From the NCBI GenBank assembly GCA_009193035.1, contig SWDT01000001.1, forward strand, positions 1,736,001-1,800,000: DNA of 64,000 nt. The letters are read 5' to 3'. The position numbers were made by a program, and so were the translations under genes. Each line of letters begins with the position of its first letter. Positions within the stretch are counted from its first letter, which is position 1. The notes under the pieces were generated by a model. The model was given only the letters and a program-made list of their open reading frames with translations. It was not told the DNA's origin and searched no databases. This document shows, one piece after another, positions 1-12,528 of this stretch. This DNA comes from Halicephalobus mephisto. Its lineage: Eukaryota > Nematoda > Chromadorea > Rhabditida > Panagrolaimidae.

Positions 1-2191
1 TTCCCCATTGAGCAAGATTGAAAAGCCCAATTATGAAAGAATAATGAAAACACGCAAATCCAAGATTCCGAAAACACTCTAGTTTTCCCGAGGATGCCAT
101 TGCCATTCCTAATTCTTGACAGGATTTTTTTAATTTATGGAAAATACGACTCATCAGTTTTAACTTAAGGACAATAAGGTCATCGATAACGGGTGTTTTA
201 CTTTAGAATCCCATCCATTCTAACCAAATGTCAGTATGTCAAAATGGGATCAAAATAGCAACTATGATTATTTTGAAAACTGAGCCTTGCAAAAGTGAAA
301 ACAGCGGAAAGTATTCTAATTGTTCTGGGATAGATTTTCACACTTTTTAAAATTTCTTGGACTTTTGAGCTTATCCGAGAACAACTGTCTGCGGATGGTG
401 CTAAAACAAAAAATAGCCAATTTGTCAGAACAATCACAGATAATGAATGACATTGGTTCTAAGCTCTTGTTCGACAAATGATCCGCTCACTAGAACATAA
501 ATAGGTTAATCACTCATCAATGGTCGGCCCAATTAAACCTCGAGGTATTGAAAGATATAAAATAGAATAACTACTTGAACAACTTGTCTGAAAAAATATC
601 TTGGCAAAAACATGGTGACAAGGAAAAGTGCGTGACAAATTAGCTTAGAAGAAACAAGAGAATCTTGATTTAACTTTTCGACAACAGAAATATCAAAGAG
701 AATTGGAACAGAGATTCGGGGATTACTCTAAGAAAACAAAAAACAAGTAATGAAAATGTTTTCCGGAAGGAATATAGTAACAGTTGTTTAATGCGTCAAT
801 AGGGATTCTTAATTTATCCTAGGTACACGATAAAAACAAAATCTGAACGCTCTGCAAAGATTACAGCCAATGAAACTGAACAATGGGGACTAATTTCAGT
901 CAACTCCACATGTCAAGTGATATCAATTATATCAGATATATAGATGAAATATTCAAATCTTTAAAAACCATACTGAAAGGACAAAGCTAGATTCTACCGA
1001 TTTTGTGTTGTATTAATTCAATTACTAGCTTGCGTAATGCTAGATAATAGAAACGGGCTGCATATATTTATTATTCAGATTTGAGAGCAGGGCATACAAA
1101 GTAAAGAAATGTAACTGCCAAAGTTGGAAATTACTCCAGAGATTGAAAGTCAGCCAACCGAAGTTAGCAATTTTTCCGCTTCTTTACAAAATTTGGCTAA
1201 TGAAACTGACTAGCTGATTTCCTAGTTGAGTTTGCGGACTTGATGGAAAAGAATCCATGTTGAGTTCGGAGGAATGGAAAATAAGGCCTTCCAGTCGAGT
1301 TTGGCAATTTTTCGGATTAAAATGGTAGTCGGGACCTTTCAACGCGGTTTGGCGTTAAAACAGATAAGAGGTTAGAAGCGAACACCCGTCTGTGGGAAGG
1401 AGTCCATATTATCATAAATAACCTAACTTTGCCTGCTGCCTTAAATTTGGAAGGTCGAGGAGATGGAAATAAATTGGTTTCATATTAGCAAGACAGTTCT
1501 GAATCAGCAGGAATATAAAAACACAAAACGGATAGTTTTTCGACATGAATCATAGACAAGAACATGGAAATAAGCTTTCAGAAACCTTTCAAACTTAGGA
1601 AGGAAAGAAAACAATAATTGGGCCAATAAAAGCTGGCTCTCCATAACTTTCAAGAATTATCTCGGCTCGAAATCCAATGATGACAGTGGGAGAGAAGCTG
1701 CAGTCCATTTTAGGAAAGACAAAGATGGAACCTGGCACATCCGGAACTATCTAATGTTCCTTTATCAACACCAAGACAGTTTTGGCTTTTCTCAAATCTC
1801 AAGAGGACACCATCATTCAAAAATATATAACACAAAAAAATAATCGAGAAAATGGCATGGAAAAACCCTCGGAGAATCCCCACCGGCAATGAAACTTTAT
1901 TCCGGGAAGTATTTCGAGACAAAGTTTACAAGCTCCAACGAACCTGAACGACCGAGAAATCTAATTTGGAACTCCTTACAATTTGCTTTGGACCTTCTTG
2001 GTTTTCCATTTGGGTTAAATAGATTCTAGAAGATTTCATACTTAAAAACACTGGCCAATTCTGACAAATAGGCAAAACACGAACTCAATCAATGCCAAAA
2101 CAAGGCGATATATTTGTTTTTATTAACTCAATAAGTTCAGTTTCTATTATAAACAACTGCTTCGCAACAAACAGTGATAAATCAGTAATGA
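1..2191. other. No gene seen
   Basis: About 2.2 kb without a convincing exon on either strand. Open frames here are under 75 codons and show no recognisable motif or splice pattern. The plus strand is purine-rich (many GAAAA and AAACA runs). It could be the 3' flank of the OST-alpha-like gene or an old, unrecognisable repeat. Confidence 0.5.
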
Positions 2192-3673
2192 TTAATGGCT
2201 GTTCAACAACTCCATTTCATTTCTTTCCAGATGGCGTTGGGGAGTTCTAGTGTTATATTTATCAAACAAGCCATTCGTTTTCGGATTAAAGATGAACAAA
2301 CTGACAAAAGAAAGGACTAAAGCTTCCATGCAGTATGCAAATGATGCCATGTCTGTAAGAAATTGAGAAAATAAAAATAAACCAGAAATAGTACTTACAT
2401 TGAGATCTTGCTTCAACAGTTCCAATAACTCCGACATCAAAAACATGATACTTCATCAGAACATCGGTAATAACCTTTTCCAAGGTAAAAATGGTCTGAG
2501 TTATATTGATGAAGACGTACAGACTGGCAAATTTTTGTCTCTTCAAATACGCATCACCTACTTTCTTAAGCATTTCAGAACCGTAGATGGAAAGAAGAAC
2601 CGAGACTGTATTGATCCCATTGACAGCGTTAGAAGCTCTGAAAGTAGTTCACAAATATACTTATTACTTGAACATAAGCACGACTCACGTATTAACTCCA
2701 TGCATGTTCTCCAAGAACCCTATCATTAGAGCAACCCCTGTGAATATCCTCACAAATGAAGTCTGATAAACTAACCATTCTAAAAAGTGGATTCTCCATC
2801 TGAAATTTTAATTCCTTTTCAGATATTTAAAGATATCATACACTGTCGGGCTAATCTTGGGCAAGCAGTGGCAGAGGCAGGGAAAGAAAGGAGCACAGTT
2901 AGGGTCAATCTTGAGACCTGTTTGATTCATATACTGAACAATGTCTATTCGAGATCCGAAGAGGTGATCCATCAGTCTAATGATGACTGTTAGGCAGATC
3001 ATGCAGTAACTAAAAGAATAATCATACCATTATAAAAAAAGGAAGTAAATATGATCATAAAATTCCCTCGAGATACACTTTTGTACTTTTTAGAAACTCT
3101 GAGCTTGGTTTCAATTTTTCTCAACGTTCTAGAATCTTCTAAAATTTTCTACGAGAATCCGGAAGGCTTTATAAGCTTCCATAACATTCTTGAAGATTTA
3201 CAAAATTTCTACCACACTCTAGGAAATGATAGAAACGTCCATAAAAGATTGGCAAATATTAATTTTACAATTTCAGTGTTATTTTCGACTTACCAAACCC
3301 CCAAAATATTCGTAAACATGGCTGATCTTGGGAAGAACATTCCAACAATACTGACGATTGCTGTTATCTTAATTGTGGATTAAAATTATACATTATCCTT
3401 TATAACTTACGGGTAAAATAAACACCAGCCACGAAGCATAATGTCGGACTGCTTCAGAAGATATGTATTTAGACACAAAAACTTGCTCAATCAATCCGAT
3501 GATGATAATAATACTTGCAGAAACACTTGCTAAAATCAATAATATCTGGTCAGACGAGGACATTCCTAAATATGTACTTTAACCGGACTTAGTAATCAAG
3601 TAATCTCACCATTTATCCATTCTCGAACACTGGGGACAGTTACTAGAGGCAATGCGGGAACTTTTCCATTCAT
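2192..3673 (-). CDS. OST-alpha/SLC51A-like organic solute transporter
   Basis: Six exons on the minus strand: 3673-3610, 3565-3411, 3367-3294, 3009-2842, 2799-2689 and 2637-2399, followed by a last exon 2352-2192. The joined frame gives 323 residues. Family knowledge: OST-alpha is a multi-spanning membrane protein that moves organic solutes and steroid conjugates with a beta subunit. Seen: an N-terminal hydrophobic helix (LLILASVSASIIIIIGL), a second helix followed by FPRS, resembling the WIPRS region of vertebrate OST-alpha, a Cys/Pro cluster (CAPFFPCLCHCLP) like the family's CCCCPCCP motif, then further hydrophobic helices and a polar tail. The start chosen is the ATG at 3673, just after a good AG acceptor. 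The frame stays open about 110 nt upstream without an ATG, so an extra upstream exon, or joining to the preceding MIG-18-like gene, is not excluded. Introns are mostly 42-46 nt; the one at 3010-3293 is longer and holds a degenerate repeat. Confidence 0.72.
3010..3293. repeat. Intronic degenerate TTCTAGAA-type repeat
   Basis: Inside an intron of the OST-alpha-like gene, about 3085-3240 is built from imperfect units of the type TTCTAGAATCTTCTAAAATT, with GAA and TTC triplets recurring every 5-10 nt. A similar array sits in an intron of the minus-strand gene at 43.4-44.5 kb. It is too degenerate to define a clean period by eye. Confidence 0.5.
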
Positions 3674-3869
3674 TTTTCTGTTCCAAATAAAATTTTTCAA
3701 TGACTCAATGTGTATTTTATCTGCGAGTCGAAGACTTCGCCTTTTATCTATTGTTTGCCCAGCATTATCAGTCTTTATTTCCAAATCAACTATTTTAACG
3801 CTTGAAAAACGTCCGAATTCCCCAAGAACAAAATTTACAAATATTATTTACTCAATAATCTAAAAATAA

Positions 3870-5007
3870 TCAATCAATGAAGCGGTTTGACAGGTCGCGG
3901 ACTCGTCGAGGTGTGGGTGCAGTGCGGATACATTCAGACAAAGACTTGTTCTCACAATGGAATCTGAAGAATTTCAGCTTTCACGTGAATACTTAGGGTA
4001 ATCTCACTAACCTGTGATAAAAAGTAGTGTTATTGATTCTATAACACCTGTGGATAATCCCGTCAACCAGGACGTCTCTTCCAAGCTCAACAAACAATCC
4101 CCCTTCATCAATGCATCCGAGAACCCTGGTAACACCTGTCTCCGAGCACTGATATCGAATGTGTTTTTCTGTCCATATTTGACCTTCACTGTAGATTTCG
4201 TTGTCTTTCTTGCAACCGAGAGCTGAAAAATTACAGTAGAATCAATCACGAAAATCTATCTCCAACCGTGGACAGTGTATCTAATCTTGCCGTTCTCCAT
4301 ATACTCACAGGAGTGTTTCTCCCTCCCCATGATGACAGATTGCCCCAGAACCAAAAGTTCATTATTTCTATTTTGAATGTAGCATCCTTCAATTGAAATT
4401 CCATTTTCTTTGCAAGTCAATTTGAACGATCCGTTCCTAAATGAATCCCCAACATCGTAATGAATTCCATTTTCGAAACAAGTCGGTCCTGAAATTTGTA
4501 ACTCCTAAATCACGTCATCTCAAGTGGGCTTACGCTGCTCGTATGTGACTGTATCTCCATTGATCAAGCACTTGTGACGGATTCCATTTCTCAGGAATGT
4601 TCTGTTGATCTGGATAACTGACATATCATCGGAAACGCAAGCTAAAGCAAACAAAAATCATATGTCATAAAATTAATGGAATCCCTAACCCATGACTTCG
4701 GCAGTTCCGTTATTACATTTGTAATGAAAATTGTTCTTTAAAAATGTTTGTCCATGCTCGTGAGTCCCTGATCCTGCCACAACACAGGGGAGCGGTGGGA
4801 GAATGTCTCCTTTTCTAACTGAAAGTGAAAGGATTAAATACAGATTAATTATTCAGGCGACCAACCGTGAGGAATAATTACTCTGTCCTTGGAGGTATCG
4901 GGATCGTCCCCATGAGGAACTAGAACAAGAGCATCGTCATTGGAAATTTGTAACTCGGCCCAGCAGGCTACCACAAGAAAAAACAGCTTGAGAACGTTAA
5001 ATAACAT
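3870..5007 (-). CDS. Secreted protein with MIG-18-like FN1 repeats
   Basis: Six exons on the minus strand: 5007-4866, 4818-4690, 4641-4534, 4488-4267, 4222-4012, 3963-3870, giving 301 residues. The N-terminus is a signal peptide (MLFNVLKLFFLVVACWA). It is followed by repeated Cys modules of the form C-x-nG-x-y-x-G-x-w/f-x-f/i-x-Y/H-x-C, for example GQTFLKNNFHYKC, GIRHKC, GSFKLTC, GQIWTEKHIRYQC, with partner halves such as LGCIDEGGLFVELG. This pattern fits the fibronectin-type-I-like modules of nematode MIG-18 proteins, secreted extracellular-matrix factors acting in gonad cell migration. Five junctions all preserve phase. It lies 197 bp upstream of the OST-alpha-like ATG on the same strand. 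Family assignment is by pattern memory; the secreted Cys-repeat nature is directly visible. Confidence 0.65.
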
Positions 5008-5394
5008 CGTCAATTACACGGTTTTTCTTGAAATGAATCCGAATTAGAGCAATTGGATCTTGACCTTGACTGGGCGCGGTTACAGCTGCAAGGTCAGATT
5101 AATCAAAACGGCTTGAACTGATTTCGAGAATCTGGTTCATAGCAATCAATAATCAAATTTGTTTTATTGATCAACTTTATTTGCCAATGAAAGTGAAAAT
5201 CAAAAATGTACAGAACAAAAAAAGATGTCTTGTTTACGCTATTGCAGACCCAGTTTCAAAGCAGTAGTGTTTTGATGAAAGAAATAAAATAGACTTGATT
5301 TCTAAACCAGCACAATCAATTGAGAACTCGCAATTGCGTTGAATCTACCTCTGAAGGAATCATTGACCCGTTAAAAATAGTGTAACAGACGACA

Positions 5395-6832
5395 TCATCT
5401 CAAGGGTAAGGTGAAATTCCGTCTGGAGAAAGCAGGGGACTGCTCCACGTCATCTAAATGGTCGATTGTTCCGATGGAATCTACTCTATCAGTTGACCCC
5501 AGAGACCGCTGGCCGCAGGAATCTAAGCTTGTCAAATCAGTAGTGGATTTTATCCAATCTGCAGAGCCATTGCTGATTCTTTTTTCATGAAGGATAACTG
5601 CTTTGTCGTTTTTTTCTTTGAGATTTGTTTCATGATAAGGGGTACTGTATCTATTACTTCCTCTCATATCTTTGTAGGGTGGTGGGGACCTTCCTTCTTC
5701 ACTGATGTAAGTGGAAATATCACTGCAAGCAGAAGACAATGTTCTGTCATTTTCACATACTTTTGACCCCCATCTACATTTTGGTCCGACTGTATCATCC
5801 AGATTGGAACTGAAGACTGTATCCAGCGTATAAATGCGGAAGTATTGTAATACACAGAATGTAAAGGAAAATAACACCGAGAGAATCCCGGAAATAATTG
5901 CCAGATAGAAAGAAGAACCATAACGCATTACTAAATAAATTTTCTGCCCGTTAACACCCACAAATGGGATATGCAGTTTCTCCGGTGCGAGGATAATATA
6001 CAACAGCACTCCTAAAAGGATAAAGCAGCCTGTTAACAATCCAGCCTTGGCGTATTGATGAGGGAGTGACAGTAATAACACCGATTGAAGAGCCCAAAAA
6101 GCTACTGCTGTCCACAACAAAGCATCGGCAAAGTACCCGGCTTTCCTGTATTCTCGGCCCCAGCAGAAGGACCCGGCATTTAAAGAAAAGTATTCCAAAA
6201 CCTTGAGGAACGGATAAGGCATTCCTCTGTCGTAAGCTTCATTTAATTCGACTCCCATTGCATTGACTACAAAAATTTTGTTTATTTAAAATGCAGTAGG
6301 TAAATAACCAACCTCCGTCCATTGTGTATTTCTCATTGAAGTACATTCCTTTGAAACGCTCCGGTTCTGAGCTAAAGGACCGAACATATTTCAAAGAAAC
6401 ATTGATAGCCTTCAGGCCCACGCTGATTCCGAGATCGCTTTCATGCTGAACTCCATTGGGAGTAAATTGAGAGACAATCCTGGCTGAGCCCACATTCCAA
6501 TAGGGAAGCACCAAGGAAGCTGTAAATAACAAAATCAAATAAATGAACATGACAATCTTTGGTCTTACCAACTAAAAGGCACCCTATCCCCATATGATAA
6601 GTTATTGTGAAAAAGCTGCTGAATCTCTTTTCACGCATCCCAGGCAGAATAATAATGAATGCCAGATACGGTACTAAGAATAGGAAGAATATGATCATTG
6701 TCTGAAAACCAAAGAGTAATTGGAAAAATAATTTATGAAACTCACTCTGATATTGATTGATAAAGGTTCAGAAATGTTTCTATAGAAATATGTTGGAGCT
6801 CCATCATCTCGAAAAGATTCAAACCAAGTCAT
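5395..6832 (-). CDS. Dual oxidase maturation factor (DUOXA)
   Basis: Four exons on the minus strand: 6832-6746, 6701-6569, 6519-6313, 6266-5395, encoding 432 residues. DUOXA proteins are ER-to-membrane partners needed for dual oxidase folding, transport and hydrogen peroxide output; nematode DOXA-1 serves cuticle cross-linking and redox signalling. Seen: the short N-terminus APTYFY typical of the family, a first helix ending in ILPGMREKRF (vertebrate ILPGIRGKTR), the extracellular part with GISVGLKAINVSL (family GLQVGLGGVNITL), FNEKYT (family YNEEF), then RKAGYFADALLWTAVAFW (family RLAGHYTSAMLWVAFLCW), further helices and a long polar cytoplasmic tail of about 120 residues. The start is the ATG at 6832, 37 nt after a TTTTCAG acceptor that could be a 5'UTR intron or a spliced-leader site. 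No duox gene is visible in the window. Confidence 0.85.
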
Positions 6833-9800
6833 TTCTCCTCCGGCAACAAGTGGAACAATCAGAACTGAGCTGAAAAGAGTCAATTAATTGTTTCGATCAG
6901 ACCAATCAAATTCTCGACGTCAGAAAACATCACAAAACTGGCCCGGAAACATAAACAAAGATAAAAACAAAGTTTTCTAATAAGATGACAACCAAGGCTA
7001 ATTTTCCACAAAGCAAAATTTTAAAGTGTTTCGGAATTATGAATCATTAATATTTAACGAGAATTCGGCTACTTCCGGAAAAGCTCGGTCATGTTAAAGG
7101 TCGTTGATTCATGCTTCCAAAATCACGCAAAATTGAAATTAGAACACAATTAAACTTTAAAATCTGGAGAAAGAAAATTGGGCTCTGTTATAAAATATTC
7201 AATTCAGTCAAAAGCAACGTTTTAGACAAAAAGGACTCATTTGATCGCGATCTTATCATGTTAGAAACCGGTTAGGATGACCGAGGTTTTGCTTCTCGAA
7301 AGTGAATCTTGGTTGCGTAAGCTTCACAACTTTTACCCAATTCACTGAGGAGATTATAAAGGTTTATATAGGAAATATTTACGTTACATTTCCCACGCAT
7401 TGACCTCACTCTCGTGAATACATGGTTTTATAGCGGCCGAAAAAATGTTTATTTATTTACTTAAACATTCCACAACCTGACCGACAAGAGGAAGGGGAGA
7501 CAAGCACATTACTCGCATAACTCAAGTCATACTTATAGGATCACGTTGAAAATATTGCCACAAGTGACAAAAACGATTGGAATGTGACAGACAATAGTTA
7601 TAAGTTATCAGAGACGCGCTCCATGAAGTCAATGTCATTGAAGCAGCACTTTGGTGCGACCCTGGGAGAGCGGAACACTGTTGACGAGATGTGGAACAAA
7701 GACCTTACATTAACGTTAAAGAAATCAGTATGTCAGTTTGACAAAACGAGTACATAAAAGGAAGAAGCTGAATAAAAGACCATTGCTTGATTCTCCCTTG
7801 CGTGAGTTATTTTTCTGAAGAGTCAAAGGGCGAGGCTGGTTCTTGGAATGCAAAAAACTTCACGTATTTTCCACAAAACCCGCCAGAATTCATTGTTCTA
7901 GGAGGAACAATTGAAAACTAAGAATTACTCGAAATAGCAAAGTGCAAATCACTCTGCAAATGTACTTGAATCATCCTTGCAAAAAGTAAATATTTCAAGG
8001 GCAATCAAGGAAATCGAGAGTTGACAGGGGAAATCGCTTCTATCGTTACGCAACCGACAACACGAATCTTCTTGGCTTCTTCTTCTTTTGGATCAGATAA
8101 CGCCAGTTGGTCATTTCTCTAAGCTCCCGTCAAAACAGGTTTGTCTCCAATGTCCAGGGAAAGATGGTCTCAGTAATTGGGCGGCGAGGAAGGAAGCGTG
8201 GCAATTACGATGGGGCCTTGACTTACATTCATCCAAAAAGACAGAAAAGACAGAAAAGACGAACAAGGTTCTGGCAAACTGGACAAAAAAGACCAAGGGA
8301 TCACTTTGCGGCCGCCGGAGGGTATTAATCCGACTGCTTTGTTTCCCCGCGGTCACTCTGAAATCCAAAAATCATCCCCCGTAATAATTATTTTTTCTAA
8401 TTTCCTGATCAACGGGGAAAGATCCAAAGTCGATTGGTCAAGGGATAGATCCCGTTTGTGGGAGATTGCATAATAGGAGCCGACAAATAGACAGGTTTGG
8501 ACCTGGGGTCCCGATTCTGGAAGTTTTCCAAAGAGATAAGGAAAAATCAGCCATTAGAAGAAACAGGAAAAGACAGTTCATCAAGGGCACTGGAGCAACA
8601 TCATGCAACAGTTAAAACTATCTTTGTTTGAAATTATGACAATTCTTTGATCACCCGAAAGTTAAACAGGGATCAAGGTTACTAGAATTAGAAACAATGC
8701 CCGAGGCATGTTTGATTTTATACTCAGTGGTTGTTCGTTGTTTACCTCATTTCCTGTCTCGATTTGACATCTAAAAGTTAGAGAACCTGCCCGCGCCAAA
8801 GTTCATGAGCTTCGAGCAAAAAAGTTTGCATTATTCTGAGCCAATGACATTTTGACTTATTTATTGTGAACATACACTTTCAGAGTTCGTTTGTCTGCAG
8901 AATCCAGTCTCGCTCCTTTACAACTGGTTTATCTTCCTGCTCTCGTGCAATCATTTGTGTCAAACGAGGTCTTGCTTGGGCTTCTGTCATGAATGTCAAA
9001 GTATCATAACCAAGAAGTTTGCTTGATATTGTTTGAAAAACGACTTTATTATCATTATTTGAACAATTCAAAAATAATAAAATTTATTGTTTTTGACCTT
9101 TAGAATTTGACTTCGCCTCTGGGGATGGTTACAGCTTTTCCTTTACTATTGATTAGTTTTAAAGTAAGGACGTTAAAGTTGAATCGACAGGAAAAGTAAT
9201 GCTAATCGAATTAATATTTTCAAATGAATTGTGTCAAACCGAAACTGTTCAAACATACATTCTGAATTTAATTTTACTTAATGTTCCTCTAAAGTGAAAT
9301 AACCCATATACATGTTCGCGAGATAATTATATTCCTTAAAAATTATAAAAAGTAGCAAGATTGAAGGGAATAAATATGCTTTGTATCAAAATTATAGTAT
9401 TTTTAAACTTATTTAGTAATTTTCTATCCAGAATTAAATTTAAAGGGTATTGACCTGTTATCATATGATTATGTAATCAATGTCGCTTAATAACATCAAG
9501 AGCTTGGTGTTTAAATATGACGCTAAAAGAATATTACCTATTACAAAAGATATTGGGGATCATAGGGCAACTTGTCATGTCTTTCCTTAAAAACGACTGC
9601 AGGATATGGTTCACATATCATTTGATAGAGACTTATATGTGCTTTCTTATTTGAATATTAATATCTTATCAAGCTTCTAGATAATTAAATTATCAATTTT
9701 CTCGAATCCGAATGCAAAGAAACTTCAAAATAATTCTTCAGACAAAACTTAATTGAATCCTGGAATGTTATATACTATTCGATTTAGTATTCTAAAATCT

Positions 9801-10579
9801 CTATAACGCTACAAATTTTACAGTTGAATCTCTAAGTAGTAAGATAAACAACTGTATTTGACGTGAAAATTTCCTTTGATTACAAAAAAATATTAAACTT
9901 AGTAAAGCTGATCTAAAAATCAGATGATTTCACAATAAATGAGTGAAAAATTAGAACAGAATTAATATTCCTTTATTTTTTGTAGTATATGATATATACG
10001 AAATGCTATGCATATAGCTCCCCGCTTTAGAGAATTGTTTATTAAAAATCGACATCAGATTCGCAATAGGTATCTTATAAAGTATAAAATAAGTTGTAAA
10101 TTGTATTGATATATTATTTCAATTATAGTTATTCTTCTTATAAGTTTCGGGGTAAAGAAAATGCTGACATAATGGAATTTATTGTTATAAAGTATTTAGA
10201 AGTTCTCAAAAAAGTTAATTTTGACCTCTTTGAATTAAAATAGAATCAAGAAGGGAAAAACTTGTTTGATCATTATTGGTACAGATTCTAAAGATCCGAT
10301 ATGTAGTGATATATTCATTTTCAAATCGATGATTTTCCCAAACAATTATGGAGAATTATTGAGGAAACTATGACCCGGTCGCTCTTCTCATAGTTTCTTA
10401 TGTTGTTATTGTTATCACTTTTAATCATGTTCGAATGACGTTATTATCCATAAAAATTCAAAATCAAAGTATTCCGCTCAAACGCGGAAGCTTTTATCAT
10501 TCAATCAAGCAATCAAACTAAAGACTGAGCTGATATGTATAGTTGTTGTTTTTTCTTGGGGTCGAAGAACAAGGTACTT
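6833..10579. other. Gene-poor interval
   Basis: About 3.7 kb with no supportable exon. A short GC-richer patch at about 8040-8390 has overlapping open frames on both strands but no recognisable protein or splice pattern. 9300-10450 is strongly AT-rich, and 9745-9830 resembles the right arm of the foldback element at 12.5-13.1 kb. Confidence 0.5.
9745..9830. repeat. Diverged copy of foldback-element arm
   Basis: The segment reads TTGAATC-TGGAATGTTATATACTATTCGATT-AGTATTCTAAAATCT, closely paralleling the right arm of the foldback element (12970-13045). Spacing of the matching blocks is kept, with scattered substitutions. The other arm was not identified. Confidence 0.45.
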
Positions 10580-12284
10580 TTATGCTTTTGAGTTTTGTTG
10601 GAGCATCTTAACTTGCTCATCTGGCCTTGTTGTTTCGGGATCTTCATCGATCTCAACGTGATCCAAGTTGATGCCCTTTGTTTCCACAAGCCAGTTATAG
10701 GAGATGAAGAGGTTAAAGGTCCCGAGGACAACCACGGTCAAATAGGCACTTGGTTTCCAGAAGGAATTCATGTGGGCCAACTGAAAGAAAAATTAGCTCT
10801 TATTGAGATCTGAAATCCAACCATGGGGGCCATGATTGCCCCAATTCTGGCAATCAGGGAACAAGATCCCATTGTTGTTGCTCGCATTGCCGTAGGCATG
10901 ACTTCCACTCCGCAGAGATAACAAGCATCCCAGCACATTTCGATGAAAACGGTACCAATAACATTGACGACCAAGATCCACATTCCCTAAAATTGCCTGT
11001 AATAACAAGTTGGATAAAGACAACTAACATCATAATGGAAAAACACTAGAATGGTTAGAATCAAGAAGCAAATGATGGCGATTCCCTGAGAACCTTGATG
11101 AAGATTACGACGGCTAAAACTCGGGTAAATAGTATCGAAACTGACTAGAGCCTAAAAATTAATTGTTACAATAGATTAGACCAAAGGTCCCCACGATTTT
11201 TGATCCAGCGATGAGGATAGAAAAGATAACTTGATTCAAAAACAAATCTCCACTGATATTTGAGCTGTTGAGGTCGATAGCGTAACCACAAATGGAAGCA
11301 ACAAACCACATGGACCAAAGAACCGAGATTCTTTTGAACATCTGCCAATCTCTCACGATATCACTGAAATTACATTTGTTTCATTATTTTCCCAAGAAAT
11401 GGACTCACATAAAGTTCTTTTTTTGAACAACAGGAGCATGTTCGATTTCAACGTATTCCACTCCGGCAATCTTGGCACAGTATTTCTCGCTTTTTCTCAT
11501 GTCTTCTAGTCGCCCCTTGTAATGGAGCCATGTAGGGCTTTCTGGGAAGACAAAAATGAGAATCAGAATTACCGGAGAAGCGAAAGCAGCACAAGCGATG
11601 GTTGCTGAACGCCAGTCGTCGAAGAAGTAGCAGATAATGGTCATAATCAATCTTCCGATTCCCTGAATAGTCGCCCATTGATGAGTATCTTTAATTACAG
11701 TCAAACCCAGTTAAAGAAAGCTCTCAAAGCCATTCTTTGTTCTGGCAAGATCATCTCCATTACGAACGTACAGACCACAACCAACGTTCCTCCGATGCAT
11801 AATCCGATTATGAATCTGGAAGCCAGAAGAATTTGCCAGGTGGGTGAGAACGCTAAATCCAGAATTACTCCAGAGATTAAATAATAACTTTACCAGAAAG
11901 AAAGCTGACAGTAATCCCTGTAGACATCGCAGCGAGGGACACTGGCTTTCTTCCAAGCCAATCTGAGAGACTTCCACAGGTAAAAGTACCGATCAAGACC
12001 CCAATGAATTGGAGCTGACTGTAGAAAGCAGCCCAGTAAGCGTTCCATCCACAAATCCACTTATATTCTAGAGCTGTTGATTGGAAGTAGATCCTATCAA
12101 ATTCCACAGTATCAGGACAGGAGTTGTAAATTGAACAGTTTTTACTAAATTCTTGATCTGGGGAACACCTCCACTTAGGGACATAATTACTAAAAATCGG
12201 GAAAATCTGTTGAGACGCAAAAAATATCCCAAATTGCCAGGTCATAAGGACCAAGGCATGGAACCGGTTGATGTTAAAGAGCAT
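10580..12284 (-). CDS. SLC22 organic cation/anion transporter (MFS)
   Basis: Seven exons on the minus strand: 12284-11894, 11852-11707, 11662-11409, 11363-11195, 11151-11029, 10986-10822, 10780-10580, giving 482 residues. SLC22 carriers are 12-helix major facilitator transporters of organic ions at the plasma membrane. Seen: the large first extracellular loop with cysteines (NYVPKWRC, NCSIYNSC, YKWICG), the MFS signature after helix 2 (GSLSDWLGRKP), RFIIGLCIGG, FPESPTWLHYKGR (family PESPRWLL) and EVMPTAMRATTMG (family E.fPT.vRn.g). The NRFHALVLMTWQFGIFFA N-terminus and NYVPKWRC resemble nematode-type OCTs. Introns are 41-47 nt. The ATG at 12284 directly follows a TTTCAG acceptor, so an upstream exon or a spliced-leader site is possible. 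The C-terminal tail is short and polar. Confidence 0.85.
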
Positions 12285-12528
12285 CTGAAAGATTTTTTTA
12301 AAGAATCCCAAAAATGAATAAAAATATTATTTTGACAGAAAAAAATACAAAAGAGGAAAAGTGTCTTTGGGACAGGCATAATCGGATTCGAAGGGGAGTA
12401 TTACACGCCTAATCCGGAGAAACTGGCTGCCACTTTGATGTAACGACAGCCGATCGACAACGCTCTAACAGAAAATGATAAATTTTAACTTCAAAAACGA
12501 TGCCGCGCATCGGTGGCCCTTATCAACA

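Noticed and set aside
8088..8384. Overlapping 70-100-codon open frames on both strands in a GC-richer patch
   Set aside because: Frames overlap in three registers, have repetitive Lys/Thr content, and show no splice partners or domain motifs.
11152..11194. An 18-30-nt intron in the SLC22 gene at TATT|GTAACA
   Set aside because: Using the donor at 11194 (GTGGGG) gives a normal 43-46-nt intron and keeps the frame.
11852..11894. A 26-nt intron in the SLC22 gene ending at GGAG
   Set aside because: A 41-nt alternative ending at GGATTTAG keeps frame, gives better family residues (SAFSPTWQ) and matches the size of other introns.
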